64,000 nt of DNA from Spirometra erinaceieuropaei (lineage: Eukaryota > Platyhelminthes > Cestoda > Diphyllobothriidea > Diphyllobothriidae). Location: the NCBI GenBank assembly GCA_902702965.1, contig CACRXP010000667.1:149955-213954 (forward strand), in the 5' to 3' direction. The notes beneath the pieces are model-generated. The model made no database searches. It saw only the letters and a list, made by a program, of their open reading frames with translations, and was not told the DNA's origin. Positions 46,126 through 58,242 of the stretch are shown in pieces; within the stretch, counting starts at the first letter, position 1; each line of letters starts with the position of its first letter. The translations under genes and the position numbers were made by a program.

Positions 46126-48236
46126 TTATTAAAGAAACACCCGACGAAGATGATGATAAGTAGAGATCGAAATGCTTTTGTTCTCGCGGTGAAATGTTTG
46201 CAGGGATACTTAAACGCTGGTGTCTATTTAATGATTATATTACTCGGGTTAGAAAATGGCAGGTAATTTAGAAAACTACGCTTGTTATCCGACTGAGGGT
46301 TGAAATCTTCAGCGAGTAGGAATTTCGATTTAATAAGCATATTCTAAACGGTAAAATTTTATTAAATACAAAGCCCATTGTAGCGAGGACCTTATAGCTA
46401 CCTTTGGTAGACAAAATGAAATCAGAACTTCAGATTTTGCACAGAGCCAGACAAAAACTCTATGATTCATAAAATCCCTAATTCCCAAACTCGCAAACAC
46501 CTCGGCATGAAAGCAAAGTTTTTTGGCTTCTTCAATCCATTTGCTGCAATCTTTTCACGTGAGCCGCCAATCTTACTCCGTTTACTCCGTACTGCATTTC
46601 CATGGTCGGTAAATGCGTAGTGCCCGGCATAGATTAGTTTTTGTCAATAAAATGTTTCATTAGAGTAACGTAATATCGGGAAATAGTAGCACAAAGAACG
46701 AGAAGTGGTGAAAGAGTCATTTATGGCTTATTTAAAGTCAATAGCTATTAATATATCAGCTCCAGGCGCTATCATGTCCAACATGAATTCAAGTTCAGTG
46801 AGATATTGAATAATTTTTAAGGAAGCAGCTTTCAACACTTGGGCTACCAGACTTCTACTCTACCGACCGACATAGGGAATATTGAGGAATGTAATAACAC
46901 GGCGACTGTTTCAGAATTTTTTATCTAATATGTCACACTCATTTGCTTACCAAACCTATATTCAGCCCTACTGTGACGAGAAATTGAATTTCCCGTTGCC
47001 AACCTTCACACGATCAACAGCGCAGAGTAGGCACGATAACAAAAGAAAGCTGGTCTTTAGGTCGCTCGACATATCGTAGTCCTTTGGAATCCCTAACGAC
47101 AGGCTGGTTTCAATGCCACTCACGAGGTAAAAAAAAATATCAGAAAAAGCTCCATCGCTGTCAACGTCCGTTAGGGAGAAGTATAGATGTACCCCGCTTC
47201 TTCGAATCTCCCCATGCTTGGATGACAAAAGAGAGAGAGAGAGAGAAAACAGACGAGGCAGGGGCGTTCAAATACTGCAAAATCGCGGTTTTTGTCGGCA
47301 AAATTTCCCGGCTGTTTCTAAGTCGTTCGGTCCGTTCCCCGACCTACCCGGATGTGATTTTTTGCTGCGCCGTGGAGGAACGTTTGAATATCATGCGCAA
47401 AAAGTGCAGGAAAAGGCTTGCGATATCGGCGATAGGGGGTGAGGCAGTCGGCACTTTTTTCTGCGAACATCTGCATGCCTGTCATGGGGGTCCTCGAAAT
47501 CCTTAAAGCGAATCTGCTGACAACCGGATAGGGAGTACCGTATGAGATTCGACGCATCGGCCTGAATGTGAGATGCCCGTAGGCGGTGATTGGAGAAGTT
47601 GGAGAGACCTAATCGGCAAATTCTGCAAACTATGTGAGAATGCCCTTCACCGACTCACTCCGTTGCCGGCTAGGCTACAGCCCTCCACTATAACCATAAA
47701 TTTACGTATTCGCTCTGCCATCCTAGCTTGGCCGACCTCGACCTAGTAGGTGGTTGCCTGTTCGTGACCCCTATCGCCCATAAGAAGCTTGTTTGCTTCG
47801 GGAAGCCAATGGATCGGTGTGCGCCCATTCCTGAGTGAAGAGCGTAAACTTTCCCAGCCGCTGTGCGGACACAATGCACCAAAGCACCTTCCATTATTCT
47901 GACACCGTCTAATATCATAGGGGCTTTAGTTGTGCAGCAGTGGGTAGTAATCTGGCTGGGAAAAATTGCTACAGAAAGGTCAATCACAACTCTTGCTACC
48001 CTTGTTTTTCGCATTCGCAGGACAGGAGTCATCGCCTCGGTTGGGTTGCTGTTAAAAATATAGACGGAATCCCTACAAAACACGCATAAAGGCTCACTGA
48101 GACTCGGCACCTCATTGGTTTTGAAGTAACAGGTGAAATAATCAGGCGCTCTTATCCCTAAAGCACTAGGCCAGTAAATCGGTGTACAAAAGACATAGTT
48201 ATCCACCACTCCGCCCCAACAGAGCCTCGATTAATG
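46126..48236. other. No proven gene apart from a candidate signal-peptide exon
   Basis: Short (GA)n run at 47229-47247. Frames at 47084-47506 (+) and 47688-48209 (-) are open but unrecognised; the 173-codon minus frame at 47688-48209 shows no known motif. Confidence 0.4.
47004..47072 (-). CDS. Candidate first exon with signal peptide (speculative)
   Basis: Minus strand ATG at 47072 gives MSSDLKTSFLLLSCLLCAVD, a textbook signal peptide (short basic n-region, hydrophobic core FLLLSCLLCAV). It lies 2 kb upstream of the first lectin exon on the same strand. A weak donor AAG|gttggc (phase 0) or GATC|gtgtga (phase 1, the phase needed) follows. Because the donors are poor, I cannot show that it belongs to the lectin gene. 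Confidence 0.3.
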
Positions 48237-48273
48237 AGAAGAAGAAGCCATCGCTGGAACAAGGGCTTTATTC

Positions 48274-48315
48274 GCCTGTATTTCCGGACTCTCTCTTGTA
48301 CCCATCATCAGAAAC
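48274..48315 (-). ncRNA. Degenerate hammerhead motif in left arm of the pLTR pair
   Basis: CUGAUGA is kept on the minus strand but stem II and the GAAA-CGUC part have changed (ccggaaatac). Inactive by inspection. Confidence 0.4.
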
Positions 48316-48327
48316 GTTTCTGCCACT

Positions 48328-48369
48328 GTCTCTGATGATAGTTTCAAGTGAGAATCCGAAACGTCAGGT
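48328..48369 (+). ncRNA. Hammerhead ribozyme core, near-intact
   Basis: GUCU / CUGAUGA / U / stem II AGUUUC...GAAUCC (weakened at its base and by one further mismatch) / GAAA / CGUC / AGGU. All core bases are present. The base pair 10.1-11.1 is A with C, which should hurt folding. Confidence 0.65.
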
Positions 48370-48398
48370 GAATAATGTCCTTGTTCCAGCGCTAGAGT

Positions 48399-48425
48399 CT
48401 TCTTTTTCTTCTTCTTCTTCTTCTT
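48399..48425 (+). repeat. (TTC)n trinucleotide repeat
   Basis: tcttctttttcttcttcttcttcttctt run at the outer end of the pLTR pair. The other pLTRs have 'gaagaag' or 'cttctt' at the same place, so the microsatellite may grow from the element end. Confidence 0.85.
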
Positions 48426-49590
48426 ATCAACTAGCTCCTGGAACTCGCATCTTCGCTTCTATCGGCGGCGCATCGCTTGCAGGCCACAACATCCTTCCCA
48501 TTCACGATGTGGAGCCATTGAACGTCAAGCTTCTACACTCGTACTTCAACTCACGGATCATGCTAGTTTCGTAAATCGTAGCTTCTCTGCCGTCGAAAGC
48601 CAAGGGCAAGAAACGCGCTTCCCGATCCAGAATAATACACCAGAATTCACTACCCAAACGGATTTGGCAACTTCTTCAAGTTATTAATGGGACACAAGGA
48701 CAGTTATTAGTCAAGCCAGCTGTGGACCTCTTTAATGGCTTTTAACGTCGGAAAATAAACAACTCCCTCCTTCTGTCATGAAAGATCAGCGAGATAATGG
48801 GCACGCTGTTGATTTAGAGTGAGTATTCATATTTTTTGATATAAGAACAAATCAAGCTCTGGGTCATGCGAGGCCAACTTAGATATAGAGCCCAAGCGCA
48901 TTTGTGCACACAAGTAGAACACGAGGGAAAACTGGTCTTTCAATGATGACCTCGGGTTTTTAAATTGCTTATTTGTTTGTACTTAGCTGAATTTCGCCTT
49001 ATTAAATGCTGGGTTCCTGTAAAATTTTTAGGTCAAATAGACTGTATATTGCGACTCCCAACTTCGCCACTTCGGCATCGACTTTGTAAGTAAATCCGAA
49101 CTACTGTGTAATCTTTAACCGTGATTCATGTCCTCTACCGACAGGAAGTGAGCAAACGGCGGTGGCGAGAATAATTTGTGTGAATAGTTCCTGTTATACA
49201 TGCCTGTTTAAAATTTTCACCTCGATTAAAGGGATTTGGGAGTGAAACAATTCTAAGTAAATTATATACGTATATATCCCACTATGGATGAACATTATTA
49301 AAAGAGGAAGGTAGAAAGATTAAATTTCCTTTGTTAGATGTCAGATGACTGAATATGATTCGATCCCAGGCTATTCATAGAGTGGCTCAGTAAAAGCTGC
49401 TTGAAGAAGTCTGATAGGCCAAACAACATCATCCCAATCTCCTTTGCCTTCATTGACACTCGTTCTGCACTAATAATTGGCGTCAGGCACTGGCCTATGG
49501 GGGTTTTAGATTTAGATCCAGGACAGAACGGGACAAAAACTTTCTATATGCATATCAGCGAACGATTTTCCCAACTGACAGTAGGTATGC
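48426..49590. other. No recognised feature
   Basis: AT-rich, no open frame of note. 49401-49700 is open on the plus strand but ends within pLTR sequence. Confidence 0.4.
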
Positions 49591-49591
49591 T

Positions 49592-49633
49592 TTATCTGAT
49601 GATGGGTTTATGTGAGAATTCGAAACGTCAGGC
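49592..49633 (+). ncRNA. Hammerhead ribozyme motif in solo pLTR
   Basis: CUGAUGA / U / GGGUUU...GAAUUC / GAAA / CGUC / AGGC, followed by gaataaataccttgttccagcg, the usual pLTR continuation. The core is intact. The 5' stem I strand is UUAU rather than GUCU, so stem I is broken. Confidence 0.6.
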
Positions 49634-49689
49634 GAATAAATACCTTGTTCCAGCGATTGCTTCTACTTCTTACCGGATCTGCTTTAGCC

Positions 49690-49830
49690 TGAAATGTTGA
49701 CCGAAATTCTGAAATGAGTTTTCAGTTAGAAAGGACTGCTTGAGTAGGACTGTCGTATTACGTATCGTATCGTAGAACATTAAGATATTCCAATGCCGTC
49801 AGGCTGTCGGCTGTCGAATGAGCTTCTTAT
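49690..49830 (+). mobile_element. Foldback element, partial copy 5
   Basis: Begins gaaatgttgaccgaaattctg, then aaatgagttttcagttagaaag and 'gtcggctgtcgaatgagctt', matching the outer left arm of the 45.1-kb copy. No right arm. It is fused directly to the pLTR at 49592. Confidence 0.65.
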
Positions 49831-52174
49831 GGACCGCTTGCATGAATTACACATCGTAAAAATAGGCCCACAAGTAGCCTGAATAATTCACTCTGATTTT
49901 TGCTGTTCGCTCGATGCGAGTAACTGCCCAGGCAACGAACGTACAAGTGTGCGAGGCGCTAACTAAATGGGGAATTTTTTACGTAGACCATCAATTCCGA
50001 ACACAGCTAGTGTAAAAATCCCTCATTCTGTTGACCGCCATCTACTCAGTGTATCCATGATAACGCAACTGCGTCTAGACATCTCATCTCCGAGGTCAAG
50101 CAGTCGAGATAGCTGCGCCGCTTCTTCTCCAAATGGATTCCTTTCCTACATCATAATATTGTTTGTATGAAAGGGGGGAATCAAATAGGCTATTGCATTC
50201 TGGGGATATGGCTGCAACTAAAATCCAAAAAATCTTGCGTATAACGTGCACCTTATGGATGTCGATTTCGGTCAGCATGGTCGATCGACACTCACTCCAA
50301 ACTAATATCTATTGTCGGCTCGTCTATCCTATCGGTGAACTGCTATAATGGCACCTGTCAGTGAAAAATTATAACAACCATGTTCCCACATGATACAGGA
50401 GCGACAGGAAATTCAAATGTTGGCCCCCGAATAAGCAGCGATGCGGGCGTATGCGCACATGCGCCGCACTTCTACACACGACTTCGAAAATGGTATCAAT
50501 CCATTTGTGATAAGGCAAGCGTAACGCCGCTGCTTTGAAAGGGAGCAGTAAGACTCCTTGTCCTTGACAGCTAATGATTCAATCAATGTTTAGCTCAACA
50601 CCGATCGGCAGCAGCTCAGATAGCCAAGAATTATTCTGCAGGTAAACAGGCAGAGACTTAAGGGAGTATCACTTAATCTTGTGTTACTCTCACCTAACTA
50701 TCCCTGTCTAGTCAGAGGATGATTAAAAGGTAGCTCTGAGCGACTGAGGGAAAGTCCGCTTGTAGCATTTAGTAACATTGTCGGCAGATGGAACATGAAC
50801 GGGGCTGAGCCGGAACAAAGTGGCGAAAGAAGTGGCAGTGTTGGTACAAAGAGAAAAAACAATTTTTCGGCAACCGTTTGTAATGAAAGCGACTTGGGCG
50901 CGGAGACAGGATGTTTAGTCGCTTAAAGCTTGGCCTCCAATTTCGTAAGGATTATCAACAGTGAACATTGCTTACGGGTGCATAGAGAGTATAATCCTAA
51001 GAGTATGCAGCAGTTGCCTGTCCGAAAGATCGACAGGGGCAGACTACGATGTTGTCCGCTATAACACGTATTCGAGAATGTATTTGGAGGCGAACAAGTC
51101 GTCCGCAGCAGGTGCAGGCGGGTCGACTTTTATCTGTCAATCACTGTACTTAATGCCCGCTCCAAATGGTTGTCAGCTCGTACAGTGAGGTGATGCCTGG
51201 GAGAGGGAACAGAGAGTGAGGCCGATTCAGACGACTGCGTGTCCACACACACGCAGCGCATTTCCCTAACTATGAACAATGCGGCTTACAGTACAAATAT
51301 CACGGTGTGCTATAAACCGTGGTCTGGAGGGCTGTCCACCGAGAGGACCATTCGGTTGTCCTATGCGGACGGAGAGTCTGTCTGCTGTGGCTCCTTCTTT
51401 GTGCGGTCTTTATGACATTAATTTGCAGTTAGGATTCGAGCTGTCCCACTGCCGTTTTGATGCAATCCTGAGTCACCGTGCGTGTATGGCAGGCGTAGAC
51501 GGTCTGTTAGGCCGATGCGTCCGGTCTCGCCTCTGGCGTTCTAGAATCTACCTCGACAGGCGGATGAGGGGGCAGAGAGTGCGATCGATGCAGCACAAGT
51601 CCGCTATTACTGTGAGCCAAGCCACTTGCAAGCCGCTGTCCCTGCGGACATCCCACTGTGGGGCACAAGGTGGATTTTGTCGATAACGGCGGTCAAACTG
51701 TCAGATAAGAAGATGCATGATGCATTTACTCCCCCCCCCTTTTCCCCTTCAACCCCAGGTCCCGTCTGCATGACAAAGTTAACGCGACTGACGGTGGGCG
51801 TGGCTAGCAAGAATAAACAACCCGTCTACGCACCAGAGAGCAGTCGGGGAAGTCTTGGGGCTCACGCAGGTGGGAGCGCCAAAATGCATTTATTGTTGTC
51901 TAGTCTTGAGTTCCGAGCACGAACGAGTTACCCTTCAACTGACAACTGTCTAAACTACGATTCTTACTGCGTGTTGATAGTGCTGCGCGCGCCCACGCGC
52001 AGCTACACGCATACCTGTAAAATAATTAACTCTTGCTTTCACAGCGCATGTTCACGTTTATTGTGATGATGTGCTGCACTCCTGCATCCAAGCCATCAGT
52101 TGTCGCGATTTCGGCATCATACACTATTGAGCGTCATCAGTTAGCTGCGTAGTTCAACTCGAGTTTCCTGCTGC
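49831..52174. other. No recognised gene
   Basis: Short frames only. 51671-51760 (gataacggcggtcaaactgtc, polyC stretch) resembles the reverse complement of 44000-44090 and is probably a low-copy repeat. The 135-codon plus frame 51279-51686 shows no known domain. Confidence 0.4.
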
Positions 52175-52380
52175 ATACATCAGAGACAATCATCAGGCGT
52201 CCCATGATGAAATTAAAAAAAATCAATTGTCATTGTCATGTGTGTTTCGGTTCTTTTACCGAATCTGGTGAACTTTTAAGCAAAGACAAAACACCACGGG
52301 ACAATATAAGTACTGTGAATGTGGACAAACAAACAAGCAAGGGAGATGAAAACACGATCTCTGGGACAGAAGGTGTATTA

Positions 52381-52422
52381 CTCTGAGCTTTCGGTCTCGT
52401 ACAGGAGGCCATCGTCAGAGAC
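52381..52422 (-). ncRNA. Hammerhead ribozyme core of a second pLTR lineage
   Basis: The minus strand reads GUCU / CUGACGA / U / GGCCUC...GAGACC (one mismatch) / GAAA / GCUC / AGAG. All invariant core bases are present (N7 is C, which is allowed). The stem III bases AGCU are self-complementary, as in the 17.9-kb motif, unlike the ACGU of the other family. Confidence 0.65.
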
Positions 52423-52445
52423 TGTGAGAATGCGACGTCAAATGA

Positions 52446-52566
52446 GCAGTTTCTGTAGTCAACTCATGAAGGGGGGGATATGAGTGCAAAGGGTGGGACT
52501 CAGCTTATCGCGACTACCACCCTCTGCACTCATATCCCCCCTTCATGGCTTGACTACAAAAACTGT
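52446..52566. repeat. 121-bp palindrome (50-bp arms, 19-base loop)
   Basis: Arms 52446-52497 and 52517-52566: 'gtagtcaactcatgaaggg' with 'gggatatgagtgca' on the left against 'tgcactcatatccc' and 'cccttcatggcttgactac' on the right. It consists of the distal parts of two head-to-head pLTRs. Confidence 0.9.
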
Positions 52567-53776
52567 GAACGCGGACAATCGAACAAGTCATCCTTAATGA
52601 CGTCAGCTCTTAAGCCATAATTTACTCCGTGGATTAGTTCCCACCTTCAGGTTTGGTGAGATAGATATCCACGCGGGCGTTAAGAACTGCGAGATAACAT
52701 ACAATAAAGGTAGTAAAAACGGGGAATAACATTAATATTCAAATTTTTCGTCGCCGATGTCTGAACACAGCTGAGTACAGTGATTACACTACAAATTATG
52801 CAGGGAAGCAAGTGCAGTTAATGCCCCTACCAGGTAGAGAACATTCGCCAGCCGGCATAACCGGTCTAATTTGCATGCAATTATCGGCCGTTTATGAAAC
52901 CTTCCAAATGGTCGCATTGCAGCCGACCTCTTCTTATCGATCACCCGCTTGGCCGAGAGATGGCTCTATACGGTAGACTTGCACCCGGTGGTTGAAGACC
53001 CATCATGTAGGAAGAGAGGAATTCTCCTGGACTTCTTCGTTCTTGGTTCGAGATGGTGCTCAAAATATTTAACTCCAAGTTCTATAGAGGGTCGTATGCT
53101 TGACTCCAATTGGTGGAGCCAAGGGGTGCTGGACTATCTTAAATTTCTTCATGTCTTCCTTGTCAAAAATATTTTACTAAAAGATTAAGGCAAACATAGT
53201 GCGGAGAATGTCAAAACCACAGGAAAAGGCAACCAACGCCCGACTGCCAGAAAACCTCGACTGCAATCGCCTAAATTAAGCCAGGTTCAGGAGCTGTGCA
53301 TGTAAGGAAATTCAATTCCTTTTAACGACAAATTTCTTGTTTCATGAAAATTTACTTTGTTAGCGAAAAAATAGTTAAGTATTTTTGTTCTACTGCAGGA
53401 ATATGTGATTTTGACATTCGAAGAGGTCGGAAATGGCGACAGGCAGACAGGGCTGGCATAAAATGGCGGTCTTACCCTACCCGGGTCCCAAGTCGCATAA
53501 TCGCCCGTAAAATAGTTCGGAGGTGACGCGTAATACAAACACTTGGACAAAAACCACTAACGCTGTGTGTACAGACGCGCGGATGCTTTTAACGCGTAGA
53601 CAGGGGTATGTCATGCGGTACTGTCATATACCGCTGTATTTCTTTTCTCACAAAAAGGTTTTTCTAAGAGAAATTATCACAAATACATCACTATGTGTTT
53701 TTGAATAATGCATTCTTCACGGCATTTGTGAAAGTGGGATGTACTTAGGCAAAATTTCTGCTTTATTACGTGTAAC

Positions 53777-53851
53777 CCTTCCAGCTGTCGAGCAAAGGGG
53801 AACCAGAATCATAGAAGCCCCTGAAGACTTCCTCATCAGACGAACTTGAGT
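53777..53851 (-). CDS. Candidate 75-bp exon (speculative)
   Basis: Minus strand: acceptor ttttcctttcgttgtgattcag, then 75 bases reading SSSSDEEVFRGFYDSGSPLL in phase 1-1, then GAAGG|gttacac, a weak donor. The acidic-serine run followed by an aromatic/glycine stretch looks like real protein rather than noise. The gene is unknown. Confidence 0.25.
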
Positions 53852-56800
53852 CTGAATCACAACGAAAGGAAAATAGTGCCACAAATATCCGAAAGTGCCA
53901 CGGTGATTGCGCATAGTGTACCTTTAACTAAAATCCATGTCCTCTTCAGAGGTGCAAAAGATCGAGAGACCATACATACCCGCCACCAAGTTATGACTAG
54001 TCGTCATCCAGAGTATTTTTGAAGTCAATATCATCCTGTGCCATCCTGGAAACCGAGCCTAATGATTATTAATAAGTGTGTCATGCCATTGTGAACACCA
54101 AAAGCACATTTTGATGAAAATGCAGTGCATTTCCATGCAGTTAGGGAGTTAGGTCTACACGCAGATTCGAGGGCACCAACTGAGTTGGGGCTTTGTAGAG
54201 CACCGACCAGCTTATCCCTGCCTAGTAGTCTGATGCGTTCTAGGCTCGCTTTGCGCGTACACGTGCGAGGGGGTCAATTCGTCTCATTTATTTTTGCTAA
54301 CCTCGAGATGGGCAATGACTGGTAATCGTTGATTGTGAAACAAATCACCCGAATATGTACGAAGAAGGGATTGGGAAAAGCAAAAAAACTGTTGGATTTA
54401 GTCAACAGGAGGCAGTTGACAAAGCCGCTCAACTTTATCTTCAATTTCGCACTCAGTGAAGGTCATTTTGGCTGCCTCTGCATGCCTTATCGTAGATGCT
54501 GATGAAAAAATTCTGGTTACAAAGTTCGGGTCATTTTATTCCTCTTTTTATTATTATTATTTTGCAACGTTAGTAGGTCCATTACTTCGGCAATTTACCT
54601 CTCGTAATTAACTACATCACCTAAATTAGAGCACTTAACCTTGCGTTAACCGATATTAAAACGAGTAAGTACACGTTTCCTCAGATAATCTTCGCACAAA
54701 TGTCGTTTATGCATATTTTACGCTGTGGCGTTTTGTGTATTCCGTAAATGATTCAAGTATGGAGTCACTGGGACAGACATTTGAACCAGTGACTTTTGAT
54801 ACGACTACGAAAATTTAAATAAAAAAGAGTCCCCCAGTGACTATCAATAACACACGAATTGGTCGCAGTGTTCAGGACTCTGGGAAGAAAAGCAACTTGA
54901 CTTGTAGTCGGTTGTGATGGCGAAGGCGGCCATGAACGTGCTTGTTTGATTCATCAACTTACTAAAAGGGCGCTGGTCTGTAGTGGATGTGTAGTTCAGA
55001 AAAAACGCTCCGAGATACGCATTAGTGTGGAAACCGGTAAGCAGATTAAGTTTTACACCTAGTTTAACAGCTCAGCTTTTTAAGGTGACGTGCCTGGCTG
55101 GCGTGTGCGAGGACGGCGGCCTCTCAGGCAAAGAACCGGAAGGCGTTCCTTCAAAATAAGCGGGACTGTGTTCACGACCGCGATCAGTGTAGCGTGTGAC
55201 AGGAGTGCCTTTTGGTTAATTGTCAAATCAGGAGTGTGTAACCACAAAGCTACTCAAGCGAACTGCTTGGCCTACTAGACCAGATTATTTGAAGCATGCA
55301 TTCGTGCGATAAGTACCTGACAAACGCCAATCCTGGGCCCACAGCAAGAAGTGAACGCGACATGAGGGCAGAGCGTCTCCGGCACGGGGGGGAGGGGGTA
55401 CGTCGTGCCTGACCAGGACAAGCAGACCCGAGTGTAAGTGACGATTTACCTGGGACTTACCCTGTGAGGGTCCCACTACCTCTACTCAGCCAAGTTTAAA
55501 TATTGAGGAGGGGTCAAGACCACTGAAGGTATGATTTGGTGTTGCGGCCGACCAGGTCAGGGCACTGTTCCTGCAATAAATAATCTGACCGAGTGATTGA
55601 CGGCAGACCGTTAGTGTCAGGAAACTAGGACAGTCTACTGGTCCGGCAACGTCAGTACCGAGTTTTGCTGGGCCTAAAAGTGCGCAAAGGGGTGGCGAAG
55701 GGGGTGGGATCTCTCATATAAGGTATGTCTGTGCGAGAAGGGCCCTAGCTCGCTCACTCATTGTCTGGAGCCCTGTCTGGTTAACGAGAGACAGGTGGGC
55801 CATCGACCTAGAGGACGCAGAATGTCTCAATTGCGCGTTGTGCACCTTTTCCAGGGAGGCGGAAGTCTGTGCCACGTTGTACACTGAGAGTTTTTGAAGC
55901 GAAGACTCCGAAGAGCAGGATCCGTTTCAACCGCCTTTCGGTCTACGGATTTTCAAAGAGGCATCTATTGTCAACTAGATTTGGGGCAAATACGACTTTC
56001 GATTGTCTTTTATTATACCTAGCTCATAATTAAAAAATAAAAACTCGATAAATACACCCCGAGTTCAGCAATTTATCAGTTGCCTCATCCGTATGTAGTC
56101 ATAGCACCAATTTCTAACATTAAACCTTGTCTGCTTATTAGGATAAAATATACCCCACTTGTTTTCAGCCGAGGAGGCTGCAAGGTACTCGACAGTCGCA
56201 AAAACACCAAGTCCTCGATCGTTAGAAGACTACTGGGACGGAGAGCAGGACTGCGACTAAAACCACAAGCGTCAAATGCGTGGGCTTGAGTCCCGGAATT
56301 ATCTAACGTAAGCACTGCAGTGTGGAACCGCAGACATCCTGCAAATGACACAGTCGTACTACAATTATCACTCGCATTTAGCAAGTTTTCCCTGTGCTTT
56401 GCAAGCCTGCTATTCTTCCTTCCATATGTCATTGGTTCCTGTTTTTGACACAAGCAGAAGGTTATTTACGGAGTTATTAATAACCGTGCTTGCTAAAAAA
56501 TTTGAGTCTTTTCTCTCTGAAAGGAGTGAGTCAAGACCCAGAGAGGAAGCCGCAGGGGGAGGGCGTGTGAAACATTTGTCTCAACAACAGTCAGCCACAA
56601 AGAATGGGGGACAAACCACGAGGAAATCCGACCAAATTGAAAAAAGTAAAGCTCTCCGTCGTGCTGTTAGTGGGACCTTGGACTGACCACCGGCACGCAA
56701 CGCCAGTGTTTGTGTGCGAACTACACCGGCGGTGAATACGCAGCGACGCGGTTTCCTCAACAGGCGGGCGGCATCTCTATGTTCATGGAGCGCCAGTGAA

Positions 56801-58242
56801 CAGACCCCGCATCGGTACTGTAAGCTCACGGTGCTCATATTGATCAAAAAATTTGCCGGGGGCATGTAACGCTAACACGATGTTGAATCACCCTTTGCCT
56901 AGAGGGTCCGGTTGCTTTGTTTGGGAGGATGAAAGTCGCTATAGGTAGGCTGCCGCGTAAACTGAAACCTCGAGGCCACTTTACAGTAGTAAACACAGAC
57001 TGAAGAATAGAAAACCCTGATGACACCTCGTGAAACCTGTGCCGCCTTAATAGTTATTAGAAATTTCGCTTAAGCCATGTGCAAATTCGGGCAGATATAT
57101 ATTGAGTTTTTGGCACCGCCGTGCGTCGTACTTTGAAGGCATTGTACATTTTCAATAACTATAGATCACTTTACGATCGGAGGGGTATTTTAGAGTACAA
57201 ATATCGAATTTACCTTCAGTTAAAAAGGTCACTTTCCTTTTGTTTATCACCCAATCTCGGACCGACTAAGCGCGAGAGAAGATGTCTTGATAGCCAACAA
57301 ATTTGCTCAAGTTTCTGGTGGCCAGCGCTTCACGGCAGCGGTCTACTGCCTCTTGGGGATGCAGCGGGTACTTGAAATCTACATTATTTTGTGTGCTCCA
57401 GACATATGCCGCGATTCTGAGCGCCGCAGGCACTTTGAATCACTTCAGTTCGGCAGTAGGAGATTTACGATACAGAAAACTGTTCTCGTCAGTACTTGCT
57501 TTCGAGCCATACGAAGAAGTTGCAACTCGGCTGTTTTGACGATCACATTTTGGGTCGCCAAAATCATACGATCCAGACTCGATACTACCAAAGTTCAAAC
57601 GGAAGACGAGCAAAAATGTACACCCCTCTGTGAGCTAGCCTATATATGCTACTTCAGCGTTTAGATCGGACAAAGCTGTCGCGACCCAAAGACGAGCACT
57701 GACACGTGCATATATTTGTCTTACAGGATGCCCAATATAGAATAAAAATAGACGAAAATAGTGTGATATTTTGAATCGAGGCACAAGTTTCGGGGACCCC
57801 GCAGGTAGTAGTTTTCGGGCGTCTACAGTTGCTTTGACAAGTATCAGACCGCCAATTTGAAATCGCGTTCGGAGAACAGTTGTACATCGTTAACTAAGGG
57901 GACCATAACAATTTCCAGAAGGATGTACTTAATCATCACATTGTCTTTCCCATCCACACTTTCCGTAACAGGGCCTAACCGACTCACTTGCCTTTTTATA
58001 GGTAAGCGCGCGAGAGTGAAGCCCTTAGCACTTCTTCACTGCTTTTTAATGGACTGTCATGGTCTCAAGGAAATCATATTTAATTTATTACTGCACCTGG
58101 CCAAGACCAGTCGTTGTTGGCATTTTCAAAACCCACGGTTAGTAAACTTCAGTGTAAGATACGAAAAGGAAAACTTCCCCTATTACAGGTAACTTTACGG
58201 CAATTTCCATGAGGAGCGAATGTTTCCTTGTCCTTACCTTAC

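Larger units (their letters stand above)
48237..48400. mobile_element. Head-to-head pair of PLE terminal repeats
   Basis: 48242-48315 is a pLTR in minus orientation and 48324-48395 one in plus orientation. The pair is bounded outside by 'ccatcgctggaacaaggg' and 'ccttgttccagcgctag'. There is no endonuclease between them. The whole forms a 150-bp palindrome with a hammerhead motif in each arm. Confidence 0.8.
52175..52600 (+). mobile_element. Stacked Penelope-like element remnants with ribozyme pLTRs
   Basis: 52182-52340 is a plus-strand PLE endonuclease remnant: ETIIRRPMMK (cf. EAIIRRQVMKPK at 11.88 kb), a worn GIY half, then YKYCECGQTNK. Then comes a minus-oriented pLTR (52340-52500) with a hammerhead, a mirror-image partner (52517 on), and a second endonuclease start YKNCERGQSNK at 52552-52584. 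The order endonuclease, inverted pLTR pair, endonuclease indicates adjacent or nested PLE insertions. Confidence 0.7.

Noticed and set aside
47688..48209. 173-codon minus frame, the longest in its neighbourhood
   Set aside because: No recognisable motif, no hydrophobic or repeat pattern of a known family; length alone is not enough in this sequence.
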